Shown: positions 24,601 through 36,612 of the stretch, in pieces
Numbering within the stretch: the first letter of the stretch is position 1
How the letters are laid out: every line of letters begins with the position of its first letter
DNA from: Ashinkailepas kermadecensis
Taxonomy: Eukaryota; Arthropoda; Thecostraca; Neolepadidae
Assembly (NCBI GenBank): GCA_034440615.1
Contig: JAOTOM010004795.1
Span: forward strand, 411,879-475,878
Direction: 5' to 3'
DNA: 64,000 nt
Translations under genes and position numbers: made by a program
Notes under the pieces: generated by a model
Told to the model about the DNA's origin: nothing
The model's input: the letters and a program-made list of their open reading frames with translations, nothing else
The model's database searches: none

Positions 24601-25365
24601 CCGAGCAGGCACAAACATCATGATATTCTGGGCTGAAAGCTCCTGACGTGAAGAAGAGGACGGCTGCAGTCAGTTCCTGGCTGCCGCTGTCACGACTGCG
24701 CTGACGCCTGGCGGAAATCCGCCATCGAGGTCTCAATACCTGGGAATACCTGGTGCCTGGGGACAGAGTCACTTTAACCCCAATATCGCATGGAATTAAG
24801 TTACGAAGTGCTTATGTGAGAACCATGAACAAGCTTAAATACAATGCTATCAAACAGCGAGTTTTCACCCTTACCCGACTGGTCGGCTGGCGATGTAGAT
24901 TTCTACTGGAGGGGGAAAATTTTCAACTGTCCCCTATAATTCGAAAACGGTGCGTCGAAGCGAAACACGAAGATCAGTGTCATCCTTGGCTCAACGGGTA
25001 GATTCTAAATCGCACATAACTTTCGATGTTTGCCAATTATTGCAGTCAATGGGGCGCGGACAATGTCTGAAATACACTGTGCCTGTGCCTGAAATACATG
25101 GTCATGAGCTTACCCGCACATGAACATGAACGCACCGTACATAAACTACCATGTGAGCTGGTCTCAATGACGGGCATTCATTGTTCTGCATGAGAGCAAC
25201 AAATTATGCCACTTCAATACGATTTTGAGATCTGGGTCGGGTCAAGAGGTCAGATCAAGAGGTCACCTGGTGTATAGAGGTCACCGAGCCTCCGTGCAGT
25301 GCGCTCTGCCATCTGAAATGCCTAGCTTTTGATGCAGTGCGCTCTATCATCTGAAATGCCGATGG
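24601..25365. other. Unique intronic sequence
   Basis: No exon, RNA or repeat recognised. Confidence 0.3.
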
Positions 25366-25369
25366 TATT

Positions 25370-25772
25370 GGCTCAGGTGATGACGGGTCACCCGCGCCGT
25401 CAGTCCCAATCATTGGCTCAGGTGTCGGCGGGTCACCGGCGCCGTCAGTCCCAATCATTGGCTCAGGTGACGGCGGGTCACCCGCGTCGTCAGTCCCAAT
25501 CATTGGCTCAGGTGACGGCGGGTCACCCGCGCCGTCAGTCCCAATCATTGGCTCAGGTGACGGCGGGTCACCCGCGCCGTCAGTCCCAATCATTGGCTCA
25601 GGTGACGGCGGGTCACCCGCGCCGTCAGTCCCAATCATTGGCTCAGGTGACGGCGGGTCACCCGCGCCGTCAGTCCCAATCATTGGCTCAGGTGACGGCG
25701 GGTCACCCGCGCCGTCAGTCCCAATCATTGGCTCAGGTGACGGCGGGTCACCCGCGCCGTCAGTCACGGATG
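25370..25772. repeat. 45-bp hairpin-forming minisatellite, 9 copies
   Basis: The unit contains caggtgacggcgggtcaccc and gcgccgtcagtcccaatcat. Within it, GACGGCGGGT and ACCCGCGCCGTC are near-perfect inverted repeats separated by a base or two, so each unit can fold to a GC-rich hairpin of about 10 bp. Units are almost identical. Confidence 0.93.
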
Positions 25773-26067
25773 GAGAAGCTCGGGAATTATTGGTCCGGCC
25801 CAATGTGTAGACAATACCTGCTGCCAGTCCCATTGGCAGCGCCCGCCCCATGTGGTCCCATGCCAAGAGAGCAGCAAGTTGATGAGGCCAAGACAAAGCC
25901 GGTGGGATTTAGGCTCCACCAAAAGTATACGGAACTCTACCCCTGGTCCCAATATCCGTCATTTCGACGCCGGGTGAGTCTGTGTTGGGCTTCAATCTGT
26001 TGATATGTCTGCGCTATAGGCGGTTCTGAAGTACCGGTCAGCAAGATAGGTGGCTTCAGATTGGTCC
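25773..26067. other. Unique sequence between an array and the CR1 3' end
   Basis: No feature recognised. Confidence 0.3.
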
Positions 26068-26374
26068 GGTATTTATTTATTTATTTATTTCACGATGCAT
26101 GCCCTACACGCATAGTGGCTGTTATGGACAGTCTGGGTATAACTCACATATATTTACAAAGAATGGATAGATTTGTGGTCAATAGTGGGAGCAGATGCGC
26201 AACAAACATTCATACACCAATATAATACAATACCCATACCACTATCTGCACTACACACACCGTGCTTGCAACACGAGCTATAAACGAGTAGTTTATAGAA
26301 GGGATAGGAAAGCGATGGCCTAAAGGTAAGTTCATAGTGTACACAAATCCATTGTGTAATCTTTTTGTGTGTGC

Positions 26375-27421
26375 CTAGTGTTGCTCGTGGAGATAAGCTA
26401 GTGCATGTTTCTTGACGTGGCGTGGAGATAAGCAGTCCAGAATGCAAAGGAGAGCTACTTCCGAACGGTCCATTGCTGCTAGTATTTTGTCCGTGACTGA
26501 GATGAGAGCGGTTTCCGTAGAGTGGCGTGGTCTGAAGCCGTGCTGAGTTTGGGCCAGTAGGTGGTTTGAGTTCAGGTGGTGATAGAGTTGCTTCTGCACT
26601 ACCCTCTCTGTGATTTTGGCGATGACCGGAACCAATGAGATGGGCCTAAAATTAGAGGGATCCGAAGGATCTCCTGATTTGTAAATGGGAGTTACTATTG
26701 ACTGTTTCCAAGTGGAGGGGATATCAGCTCTAGTCAGGCATGTGTTTATAATGTCGAGCAGCACTTCTTCGATAAAAAAGAACAGAAATTTGATAACCTT
26801 AATACAGATCCCGTCGGGTCCGCAAGCACTTGTGCTTCTCATGTCCATGACAATTTTGGCTAGCTGTTCGAGGGATATGGGTGATACTTTATAGGAGCTG
26901 GTAGAGACGCGCGATAGCCGGCAAATGGGAGGTGTGTGTTCAGGCATGTTTGCCTGGCGTTTGACCTCTGCTGATACCTTAGGTCCGACACTAACAAAGT
27001 ATTGATTTAGCTGCTCAGGTAGGACCTGAGGTTGAACTCTATGAGATCCTTTTTTGGTGTCGATAATGGGCTTGATAGCACGCCACGCAGCTGATGGGCC
27101 TTTCTGAGCTATCTTTCTGCTAATCTCGTCCGTACAGTCAACTCTAATAGCTGAGCGAACTTGTATGTTAAGTACTTTGTATGTGCTTCTATCTTGCAAG
27201 TGCAAAGCTACATTTCGCCGATGCATGAGCTGTTTGGTAGCTTCGCTAACATGTGGTGCTGTTGGGTTCCGAATTTTGATGTTTCTGAGTGGCAGGTGCT
27301 CGTCGAGAATAGGTGTCAGCAATCTCAGCAGGGTGTCCCATTTGTCAGTTACTGAGATGCGACCAGTGACCTGGACCCAGTCGATCTCACCAAGGTCAAG
27401 GGTCAGTTCCGAGGCATCCAC
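26375..27421 (-). pseudogene. Reverse transcriptase segment of the CR1-like element, truncated at motif A
   Basis: The frame has the finger and palm motifs of LINE reverse transcriptases: CGPDGI, WKQSIVTPIYKSGD, NFRPISLVPVIAKI and HGFRPRHSTETAL. It breaks at LLCILD, where motif A should continue to the catalytic aspartate region, and runs straight into 3' UTR-like sequence. The catalytic YADD/FADD motif C, the thumb and the C-terminal domain are all missing. An internal deletion explains this best. Other breaks upstream (frame changes near 27421 and 27740-27790) make the copy dead. Confidence 0.88.
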
Positions 27422-28155
27422 TCGCCCGAAAAAAATGTGACTTTATCACGGTGTTAACATGCCTGTTTACTTTAATCGAACATATTATAAATTTGTGAGA
27501 ACTGTTGTGGCAGAAACTCACTCTGGTTCTGCCGACAGAGATGGGCGAGTTTGTTATGATGACATCCAATAAAGAGCCTGTGGCGAATGTAGGGCGCTGC
27601 ACTGTCACGGTAAGTGAATAGTTGCTTATGAACTCAAGCAGGTGTGTTTTGCTGGGGCTATTAGCCGTGTCGAGGAGGTTGCAATTTAGATCACCTGCGA
27701 GGTAGAAAGTGACGGTAAAGTTCAGTGTCTCCAATTGAACCTGTCTTTCGAGCTCAGCGAAGTCATCATTTAAGGCAGGAAGAGTGTTACGAGGAGGCCG
27801 CTAGAATGAAATACTTTCCGCTTTTCCCTTTGACTTTGGCCCAGAGTGATTCTAGTTTGGAGCTCGAGTTCGGAGGCGTATAAATTTTCAAAACGGTAAT
27901 AGTTAGCGCTGACTTGGCGATAATCGCCACCCCACCGTAACCATTAGAGTCGGGCCGGTCCGCGCGTTTCACTTGGCAACCGGGGAAGTTAATGAAACGC
28001 GTGGGGGTGCTCGGTCGCAGCCAGGTCTCAGTCGCCACAGCTAGGTCTAGACAGTAATAACGAAGGTCGTGGTGTAGCTCAAGTAGCTTAGGTTTGATAG
28101 ATTGGGCATTGATGAGTCCCAGGTGAAGCTGTCCTTTGCGCTGCTGAGCTGCCAC
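27396..28155 (-). pseudogene. Endonuclease (EEP) domain remnant of the CR1-like element
   Basis: Two overlapping-family frames together cover the apurinic-like endonuclease: the N-terminal strand with the INAQS asparagine, the TETWL glutamate, and GDLNCNLLD with the DxN pair. The last strands, with the SDH motif, read here as NSSHKF, so the catalytic aspartate appears lost. At least one frameshift separates 27734 from 27787. Confidence 0.8.
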
Positions 28156-28430
28156 ATGGCTTGTTCCGCCCCGCTATCCGCGTCTTCTGCCGGCCCAGGC
28201 CTGCCCCGGCGTGTTTTCTTGGGCGCTGTTTTTGTAACGGCGACGCTCCCCTCGGTCGGGTTGGCCGAGGGGAGCGTGAGCTGTTGACTGGCGGCGGCGA
28301 AGGCCGCGGCGGTGATGACGTCACGGACGGGACGGCTGCGCGCCCGTTGCGAGCCCGGGTGACCGGGGGACGTGAAGGCAGTGAATATTTGTACAAGGGC
28401 GATATAGCAGCAGCCTGATTATGTCCGTGT

Positions 28431-29715
28431 GCATGATGAAAACTGGTAGAGCTGTAGATAGATGATGCAGAACACTATTGCTGGAGGCACAGGGATTCCG
28501 AGCGGCACCAAGGCGTCAGTCAGATCATTGCCTTCTCCGCTGCAGTGTCGGAAAGAAGATTAACCACAGGCAGTAGCTGATGATTGATGCAAGGGAAGTC
28601 AATAGAGGCGCTGTCACTTCTTCACTCACTCAGTTTTTCAGGCGTCCAATCACTGTGCTGTGCAATTACCGTCAGGAATAACCAGCAGAAATTTCCACTA
28701 ATGAGTTCAGTCACTTCGCGCACGTGTAGCGTATAGGTACCCCGGTTTTGGTTCGATATTTCACTTCTTCTTTTTCTGGTACACTTTTCACTCTTTCTGG
28801 TTCACTTCTCACTCAGAGTTTCACACACCCTATACACAGAGGCAACAAAGAGGGCGAGGGAAAGGTTGGGCAAGCGACCGAGACGCGTCTGCTCGCGGCG
28901 CCGCGCTCAGGCCAACTGTACCTTGATAGCAGGGTCCACTTAGCGTGAAGTACTGATTGTGTTATTTCAGTTAGACATAGGGCATGGCATTGTTCTCACG
29001 ACATGGTCACTAAGTCCAATAAATAGTCTCAGTGTGGAGCCTCATATCATCATTTCGCTTTTGCCCTGTCAGCTGTGTCTAGCTGTGCGATAGTGCTACA
29101 GTGGACAGAAATTACATAGAAGTATGTGACCGACAAAGTTCACACATATACTATTAAGCCTGTGGTGAGTGACATAGAACGAACAAATATAAAGACATGT
29201 CGACATAAAGGCCGGCGCCATGCTTAATCTCATGACAGAATTCGAAGTAAAACAACATACCCGGAAGATTCGAAGTAAAAGATAAGGATATATTAAATAA
29301 ACACCACCGGAATTATGTGCAATTTCATGACAGAAATCAGTAGAATACCCAAAGCACCATACGATGACATTGGTTACCCTGAACGAACATCAGTGAGTGG
29401 AATCAGCCCGTAAGAGGCGGACTTTGGGGCTCACTTCAGCTAAAGTTCAGCGAATTGTGGTTCCATCCTAGAAAAGTTCCAAGCTGTTCGGTCACCAAGT
29501 CAGCGTACGTAGCGGTCGGTCACGTACAGGCAACAACACAACTTATCCAGGCACACATCACGCTGTCAAGTCCACATGGCAACATTATCGCCGGCTCAGC
29601 TGTGAACTGGTGCACATAGTTGGTGTGCCGCATTTTTCACTAACAGCTAGCGAAGCATCTTACCAGCAGTGCAGCTGATCTTTCATTTGTCGGCATTGGC
29701 CCGCACCTTCGGGAA
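28431..29715. other. Intronic stretch upstream of the CR1-like element
   Basis: Bases 28755-28825 contain a ttcact/ctttttctgg direct repeat. No exon or RNA gene recognised up to the 43-bp array. Confidence 0.3.
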
Positions 29716-29719
29716 CGGC

Positions 29720-31735
29720 GTTGTGGCTGGGAGCCGTCACGTGACAACGTGTGACCGCACACGCTGTGGCTGGGAGCCGTCACGTGACAACGTGTGACCG
29801 CACACGCCGTGGCTGGGAGCCGTCACGTGACAACGTGTGACCGCACACGCTGTGGCTGGGAGCCGTCACGTGACACCGTGTGACCGCACACGTTGTGGCT
29901 GGAAGCCGTCACGTGACAACGTGTGACCGCACACGCCGTAGCTGGGAGCCGTCACGTGACAACGTGTGACCGCACACGCTGTGGCTGGGAGCCGTCACGT
30001 GACAACGTGTGACCGCACACGCCGTGGCTGGGAGCCGTCACGTGACAACGTGTGACCGCACACGCCGTGGCTGGGAGCCGTCACGTGACAACGTGTGACC
30101 GCACACGCTGTGGCTGGGAGCCGTCACGTGACAACGTGTGACCGCACACGCTGTGGCTGGGAGCCGTCACGTGACAACGTGTGACCGCACACGCTGTGGC
30201 TGGGAGCCGTCACGTGACAACGTGTGACCGCACACGCCGTGGCTGGGAGCCGTCACGTGACAACGTGTGACCGCACACGTTGTGGCTGGAAGCCGTCACG
30301 TGACAACGTGTGACCGCACACGCCGTGGCTGGGAGCCGTCACGTGACAACGTGTGACCGCACACGTTGTGGCTGGAAGCCGTCACGTGACAACGTGTGAC
30401 CGCACACGCTGTGGCTGGGAGCCGTCAGGTGACAACGTGTGACCGCACACGCTGTGGCTGGGAGCCGTCACGTGACAACGTGTGACCGCACACGCTGTGG
30501 CTGGGAGCCGTCACGTGATAACGTGTGACCGCACACGCCGTGGCTGGGAGCCGTCACGTGACAACGTGTGACCGCACACGTTGTGGCTGGGAGCCGTCAG
30601 GTGACAACGTGTGACCGCACACGCTGTGGCTGGAAGCCGTCACGTGACAACGTGTGACCGCACACGCCGTGGCTGGGAGCCGTCACGTGACAACGTGTGA
30701 CCGCACACGCTGTGGCTGGGAGCCGTCAGATAACGTGTGACCGCACACGCCGTGGCTGGGAGCCGTCACGTGACAACGTGTGACCGCACACGCTGTGGCT
30801 GGGAGCCGTCACGTGACAACGTGTGACCGCACGCGCTGTGGCTGGGAGCCATCACGTGACAACGTGTGACCGCACACGCTGTGGCTGGGAGCCGTCAGGT
30901 GACAACGTGTGACCACACACGCTGTGGCTGGAAGCCGTCACGTGACAACGTGTGACCGCACACGCTGTGGCTGGGAGCCGTCACGTGACAACGTGTGACC
31001 GCACACGCTGTGGCTGGGAGCCGTCACGTGACAACGTGTGACCGCACACGCTGTATCTGGGAGCCGTCACGTGACAACGTGTGACCGCACACGCTGTGGC
31101 TGGGAGCCGTCACGTGACAACGTGTGACCGCACACGCTGTGGCTGGGAGCCGTCACGTGACAACGTGTGACCGCACACGCTGTGGCTGGGAGCCGTCACG
31201 TGACAACGTGTGACCGCACACGCTGTGGCTGGGAGCCGTCACGTGACAACGTGTGACCGCACACGCTGTGGCTGGGAGCCGTCACGTGACAACGTGTGAC
31301 CGCACGCGCTGTGGCTGGGAGCCGTCACGTGACAACGTGTGACCGCACACGCTGTGGCTGGGAGCCGTCACGTGACAACGTGTGACCGCACACGCTGTGG
31401 CTGGGAGCCGTCACGTGACAACGTGTGACCGCACGCGCTGTGGCTGGGAGCCATCACGTGACAACGTGTGACCGCACGCGCTGTGGCTGGGAGCCGTCAC
31501 GTGACAACGTGTGACCGCACACGCTGTGGCTGGGAGCCGTCAGGTGACAACGTGTGACCGCACACGCCGTGGCTGGGAGCCGTCAGATAACTGTGACCGC
31601 ACGCTTGGCTGGGAGCCGTCACGTGACAACGTGTGACCGCACACGCCGTGGCTGGGAGCCGTCACGTGACAACGTGTGACCGCACACGCTGTGGCTGGGA
31701 GCCGTCACGTGACAACGTGTGACCCCACACGCGTG
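29720..31735. repeat. 43-bp minisatellite dense in E-box and ACGTG motifs, about 47 copies
   Basis: The unit is gtggctgggagccgtcacgt followed by gacaacgtgtgaccgcacac and gct. Most units carry the palindrome CACGTG and a second AACGTG. The third-last base of the unit alternates between ctg and ccg types. Units at about 30727 and 31585 have runs of small deletions, while their neighbours are perfect. Confidence 0.96.
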
Positions 31736-31739
31736 ACAC

Positions 31740-31905
31740 GCATCGCAGCTGCGCCGTATATCACGATGTCGCAAATGAATGATTTCCTGCTGCAGACATA
31801 GTGTCGTGGCACCTCTGGGAGCCGATATGTTGTGTGTCGCAGCTGCGCCGAATATAACGACACGCTTGTCGCAAAATGAATGGCTTCCTGCTGCAGACAT
31901 AGTGC
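31740..31905. repeat. Direct duplication of about 95 bp
   Basis: cgcagctgcgccg...tgcagacatagtg occurs at about 31745-31803 and again at 31838-31902, with about 85-90% identity by eye. Confidence 0.8.
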
Positions 31906-31924
31906 CCAGCACCAGACCTCGAGA

Positions 31925-31957
31925 CAGTGACCTTGACCTTGAAGTTGACCTTGACCT
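31925..31957. promoter_or_regulatory. Cluster of TGACCTTGA nuclear-receptor half-site motifs
   Basis: TGACCTTGACCTTGAAGTTG followed by TGACCTTGACC contains three or four copies of the extended half-site (reverse TCAAGGTCA) bound by FTZ-F1/SF-1 and ERR-type receptors. The sequence motif is clear. Function is an inference. Confidence 0.35.
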
Positions 31958-32415
31958 ATAACTTGAAAAGGACTGTTTGGACCGACCGCAGCTGAGCTCC
32001 ATGGACACCCGGTGATAACATGCTCTAAATTGCGTCGAGTTATCGGAGATGTGCAGGAAGATCAGAAGTAGGCGAATATTTATCTTGGAAACGTGCCACA
32101 ACGCATTCAAATTCGGAACGCGTCCTGCATTTCAGACAGAGTAGCTTGGTTGCAAAAATAGCGTTTCCAATTCCCGGCATACGCGCACGGAAAGCTAGTC
32201 TGATTCAGTCAAAACTGGCTGCGCTTTTGCCCACAACGGACTGATCTGCCGAGCACGGTGTAGGTACGCATCTCGAAATGAAATGCACTGCACCGAACTG
32301 TCGAATTAACATATACCTGTGTTAGTTTGTTAACATGTCATCTGTGACACGCTGCGTCACAATCCCTGTCCTCAGAGCCATCCCGCTGAGTGTATGCCGC
32401 CTGATGTCCTCCGCC
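31958..32415. other. Unique sequence
   Basis: No feature recognised. Confidence 0.3.
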
Positions 32416-32419
32416 TATT

Positions 32420-32632
32420 CCCCGCCAGTGCGTTATGCCGCCCTATGTCCTCAGAGCCATCCCGCCGAGTGTATGCCGCCCTATGTCCTCAGAGCCATCC
32501 CGCTGGTGTATGCCGCCCTATGTCCTCAGAGCCGTCCCGCCGAGTGTATGCCGCCCTATGTCCTCAGAGCCATCCCGCCGAGTGTATGCCGCCCTATGTC
32601 CTCAGAGCCATCCCGCTGAGTGTATGCCGCAT
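32420..32632. repeat. 38-bp minisatellite, about 6 copies
   Basis: The unit contains gccgccctatgtcctcagag and ccatcccgccgagtgtat. One copy has a 3-bp change at cgctggtg. A diverged copy lies upstream near 32370. Confidence 0.9.
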
Positions 32633-32997
32633 GCCACCGTTCAACGCGGCGGGCAGCATCCAACGACAATGGCCGCTCGACTTCTGGGTGCCAGGCCACG
32701 TGGCATGACGACATGACTACGTGACCAGCGGTTGGCTGGCTGGGCCTGAGCCAGGGGCGCGTGCACTTCGACCGATCTGGTTCCGCCGCCCAACAACCTT
32801 TTGTTCCAAAAAGGTGTGCACTTGAAACAAAACATGGTGCTGAAAGCAGCAAAAGATTAGCCTGTAAAATTCCGTCTTGTTCTGGGTGACGGAAACAGGG
32901 TTTAAAATCGTGCAGGAAAACAGTTTTTTTTTGTTGTTGAAAGTTTTCAAATGGAGACGGCCGGATCGGGCCGGGCCTGGTCGCTGAGAAACAGCTT
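32633..32997. other. Unique stretch
   Basis: No exon recognised. A T-homopolymer at 32924 is the only notable tract. Confidence 0.3.
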
Positions 32998-33765
32998 CTG
33001 CAGCATGTACACGGAGGTGGTCTGGCCCCAGCTTCTGCAGTATGTACACAGAGGTGGTCTGGCCCCAGCTTCTGCAGCATGTACACGGAGGTGGTCTGGC
33101 CCCAGCTTCTGCAGTATGTACACAGAGGTGGTCTGGCCCCAGCTTCTGCAGCATGTACACGGAGGTGGTCTGGCCCCAGCTTCTGCAGTATGTACACAGA
33201 GGTGGTCTGGCCCCAGCTGCTGCAGCATGTACACAGAGGTGGTCTGGCCCCAGCTTCTGCAGCATGTACACAGAGGTGGTCTGGCCCCAGCTTCTGCAGC
33301 ATGTACACAGAGGTGGTCTGGCCCCAGCTGCTGCAGCATGTACACAGAGGTGGTCTGGCCCCAGCTTCTGCAGCATGTACACAGAGGTGGTCTGGCCCCA
33401 GCTGTCTGCAGCATGTACACAGAGGTGGTCTGGCCCCAGCTGCTGCAGCATGTACACAGAGGTGGTCTGGCCCCAGCTTCTGCAGCATGTACACAGAGGT
33501 GGTCTGGCCCCAGCTTCTGCAGCATGTACACAGAGGTGGTCTGGCCCCAGCTTCTGCAGCATGTACACAGAGGTGGTCTGGCCCCAGCTTCTGCAGCATG
33601 TACACAGAGGTGGTCTGGCCCCAGCTACTGCAACATGTGCACAGAGGTGGTCTGGCCCCAGCTTCTGCAGCATGTACACGGAGGTAGTCTGGCCCCAGCT
33701 GCTGCAGCATGTACACGGAGGTGGTCTGGCCCCAGCTTCTGCAGTATGTACACGGAGGTGGTCTA
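32998..33765. repeat. 37-bp minisatellite, about 21 copies
   Basis: The unit is tgtacacagaggtggtctgg followed by ccccagcttctgcagca. Variants are acacgg/acacag and gctgctgcag/gcttctgcag. The 37-bp period means each frame is visited every third unit, giving long open frames on both strands. Confidence 0.95.
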
Positions 33766-33923
33766 AATAACACGATTGCTCAAATATACTCACTGAATAT
33801 CCCAAGCAGGTATGTGGCAAGAAGATATATTTTTTCCTAAATGGTTCACATGTAAGTCTGCATCAATGCAATTTGATCGGCACGCTTGTATTAAATCTGT
33901 CCTATAAATCCAATACATAACAT

Positions 33924-33927
<4 letters not shown>

Positions 33928-33957
<30 letters not shown>
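33928..33957. repeat. Short (TA)n microsatellite
   Basis: About 30 bp of alternating TA. Confidence 0.95.
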
Positions 33958-33959
<2 letters not shown>

Positions 33960-34039
33960 GCATACAAGTGGTGTGTCTGCATAAAACTGCAGAATAGCTG
34001 CCTTTGCTAGAATAACCAAATATGAACACTAAATACACG

Positions 34040-34195
34040 GGTGTTGACTTCTGAACATTAGTGAGGGGGGGGGGAGTGCATGAAGGCAATGGGCGGACCC
34101 ACATTGATTGGGGGAGGGGGCATTCCACATAGGGTCCAATGTTCAAAATTGAAATTATTGGGGGGGGCAAAGCGAGCATTGCAGGACACCGACCC
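34040..34195. repeat. Dispersed repeat, copy 1 (partner at 41615-41770)
   Basis: Shares attgggg, cattccacatagggtcc and aatgttcaaaattgaaat-like blocks, in the same order, with 41615-41770. It is G-rich with long G-runs. The element type is unknown. Confidence 0.6.
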
Positions 34196-34468
34196 CCTCA
34201 ATAGTATATAAAACAACACCACTGACTAAATAAATAAAACGCAAGTCAATTGAAATACATCGCCTAGGCATTTTACGGCCAACTCAACCGCATTGCTTGA
34301 TTGGTTGGTTGCTGGGGGATTCATCCATCATACAGCTGTTCTCGCAAACACTCGTGTTGGGTTTCAACGCAGTCTCCCGTCCAATATTTATGACACACTC
34401 GGGACTTCCAGAGGGTTTTGCTACGCCGAGTTTTGCAGGTGATGTTTCTCAGATTTCCACTGAGATAC

Positions 34469-34756
34469 CAGAGGCGGATCCAGGAATTGTCATGGGGGCA
34501 CTTGTCTGGAGGGGCGCCATTTCTTCGGAGGGACGACACTACGACAATACATGGAATGGTGTCTCTGGCTGAAAAAATCGAGGGGGATTGCACTCGATCA
34601 CAATGAAGGGGAGCCTTTCTCTCTTAGAGGGGCGCATAATTCGAAGGGGAAAGGGGTACATTCCAGCCGTCTCGGAGGAGCGCCTTTCCAGGCCGGAGAG
34701 ACTCCACCTTCCATGGGGGGGCACATAACCTCAGTGCCCCCCTGTATTCGCTCCTG
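34469..34756. mobile_element. hAT MITE with exact 8-bp target duplication, 288 bp
   Basis: Begins CAGAGGCGGATCCAG and ends CTGTATTCGCTCCTG (11 of 15 bases inverted-complementary). Both sides carry TGAGATAC (34461-34468 and 34757-34764), an exact 8-bp target site duplication as made by hAT transposases. The interior is non-coding and G-rich near the left end. Confidence 0.85.
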
Positions 34757-34914
34757 TGAGATACCGATAGCTGTTTCCTGCGCCGCCATAGCTACCCACA
34801 GACGGCGGTACCGTAACTCTTGGCGTTGCTACGCTTGCACTGCACATACTTACTGCCATCAGCATAGTTCCTCACGTTAATTCGATTGATGACGTCATAC
34901 TAGTTATTGACAGG

Positions 34915-35482
34915 GTTCTGCAGTAGATCGTGGCATTGTCATCGTTCCAGAGATTGCTGTAGTTCGTGGCATTGCCATGGTTCATGACATTGTTATAGTT
35001 CGTGGCATTGCCATGGTTACCGAGATTGCTATAGTTCGTGGCTTTGTCATGGTTCATGAGATTGCTATAGTTCGTGACATTGCCATGGTTACCGAGATTG
35101 CTGTAGGTCGTGGCTTTGTCATGGTTCATGAGATTGCTATTGTTCGTGGCATTGCCATGGTTACCGAGATTGCTGTAGTTCGTGGCTTTGTCATGGTTCA
35201 TGAGATTGTTATGGTTCGTGGCATTGCCATGGTTACCAAGATTGCTGTAGTTCGTGGCACTGTCATGGTTCCGGAGATTGCTGTAGTTCGTGGTATTGTC
35301 AGGGTTCCTGAGATTGTTGTATTTCGCGACATTGTCATGGTTCCTGAACTTGCTGTAGTTAGTGGCATTGTCATTGTTTCTGAGATTTATGTAGTTCGAG
35401 GAATTGCCATGGTTACCGAGATTGCTGTAGTTCGTGGCATTGTCATGGTTACCGAGATTGCTGTAGTTCGTGGCAGGAGTGG
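34915..35482. repeat. 36-bp minisatellite, about 16 copies
   Basis: The unit is gttcgtggcattgtcatggt followed by taccgagattgctgta. Degenerate related units continue at 35790-35985 and weakly at 35995-36090. 36 is a multiple of 3, so a 248-codon false frame is open. Confidence 0.93.
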
Positions 35483-36141
35483 AAGCTCGTGTACTTTTGG
35501 CATTGCCGGTGCAACACCAACACCAATGAAAATAGTGTTGGTGATGTCATGCAACAACAATAATTTAATTTTCCTCCAGATGGTCCCTCTTAGTGCTCAC
35601 CAAATGCTGGTATGCTCCTTGAATTTGGAGAGGGAACCGCATTCATTTGAAAGAGACAAATGCTGCTCAATGTATCAGAGTACAACAGCCCTTCTTCATT
35701 GGTGGAAGCTCCTATATATTTGATTCTATTAATGCAACACCAATGCTAATTTGTACGAGTTAGCCTTGTACGCCGTTACATGGAAGCTGTAGTTCATGTC
35801 GTTGTCATGGTTTCCGAAATTGTTGTAGCTCATGACATTTTCACGGTTCGCAAGATTGTTGTAGTTCATGACATTGTTATAGCTCCTGAGGTTGTTGAAG
35901 CTACAAGCACTGTTATTACCCCGGGCAGTCCCGTAGTTACAAACATCGCTTTGGTTACTGATATTACTACGGTACTTAAGCAATCTTAGTTAATTCAATC
36001 GTTACAATTCCTGATGTTGCTATTGGTATTGCCATCACCACATATTTTGGTACTCATATAGTTCCTGACAATGGCATAGCATCGGAAGTAGCTATGCTTC
36101 CTAATACTATTTTCCCTGTAACTCATTTCCGGATGTATTTA

Positions 36142-36612
<471 letters not shown>

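Larger units (their letters stand above)
26068..28430 (-). mobile_element. CR1-like non-LTR retrotransposon, internally deleted and frameshifted
   Basis: On the minus strand the order is: an N-terminal endonuclease segment (28155-27787, including LHLGLINAQSI, ATETWL and GYGGVAII), a second endonuclease segment in another frame (27734-27396, with LAGDLNCNLLD and SLLDVIIT), then a linker and reverse transcriptase (27421-26375). The element ends in an AAATA-type microsatellite at about 26068-26092, usual for LINE 3' ends. The position of the 5' end is uncertain. Sequence to about 28950 may be leader. Confidence 0.85.
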
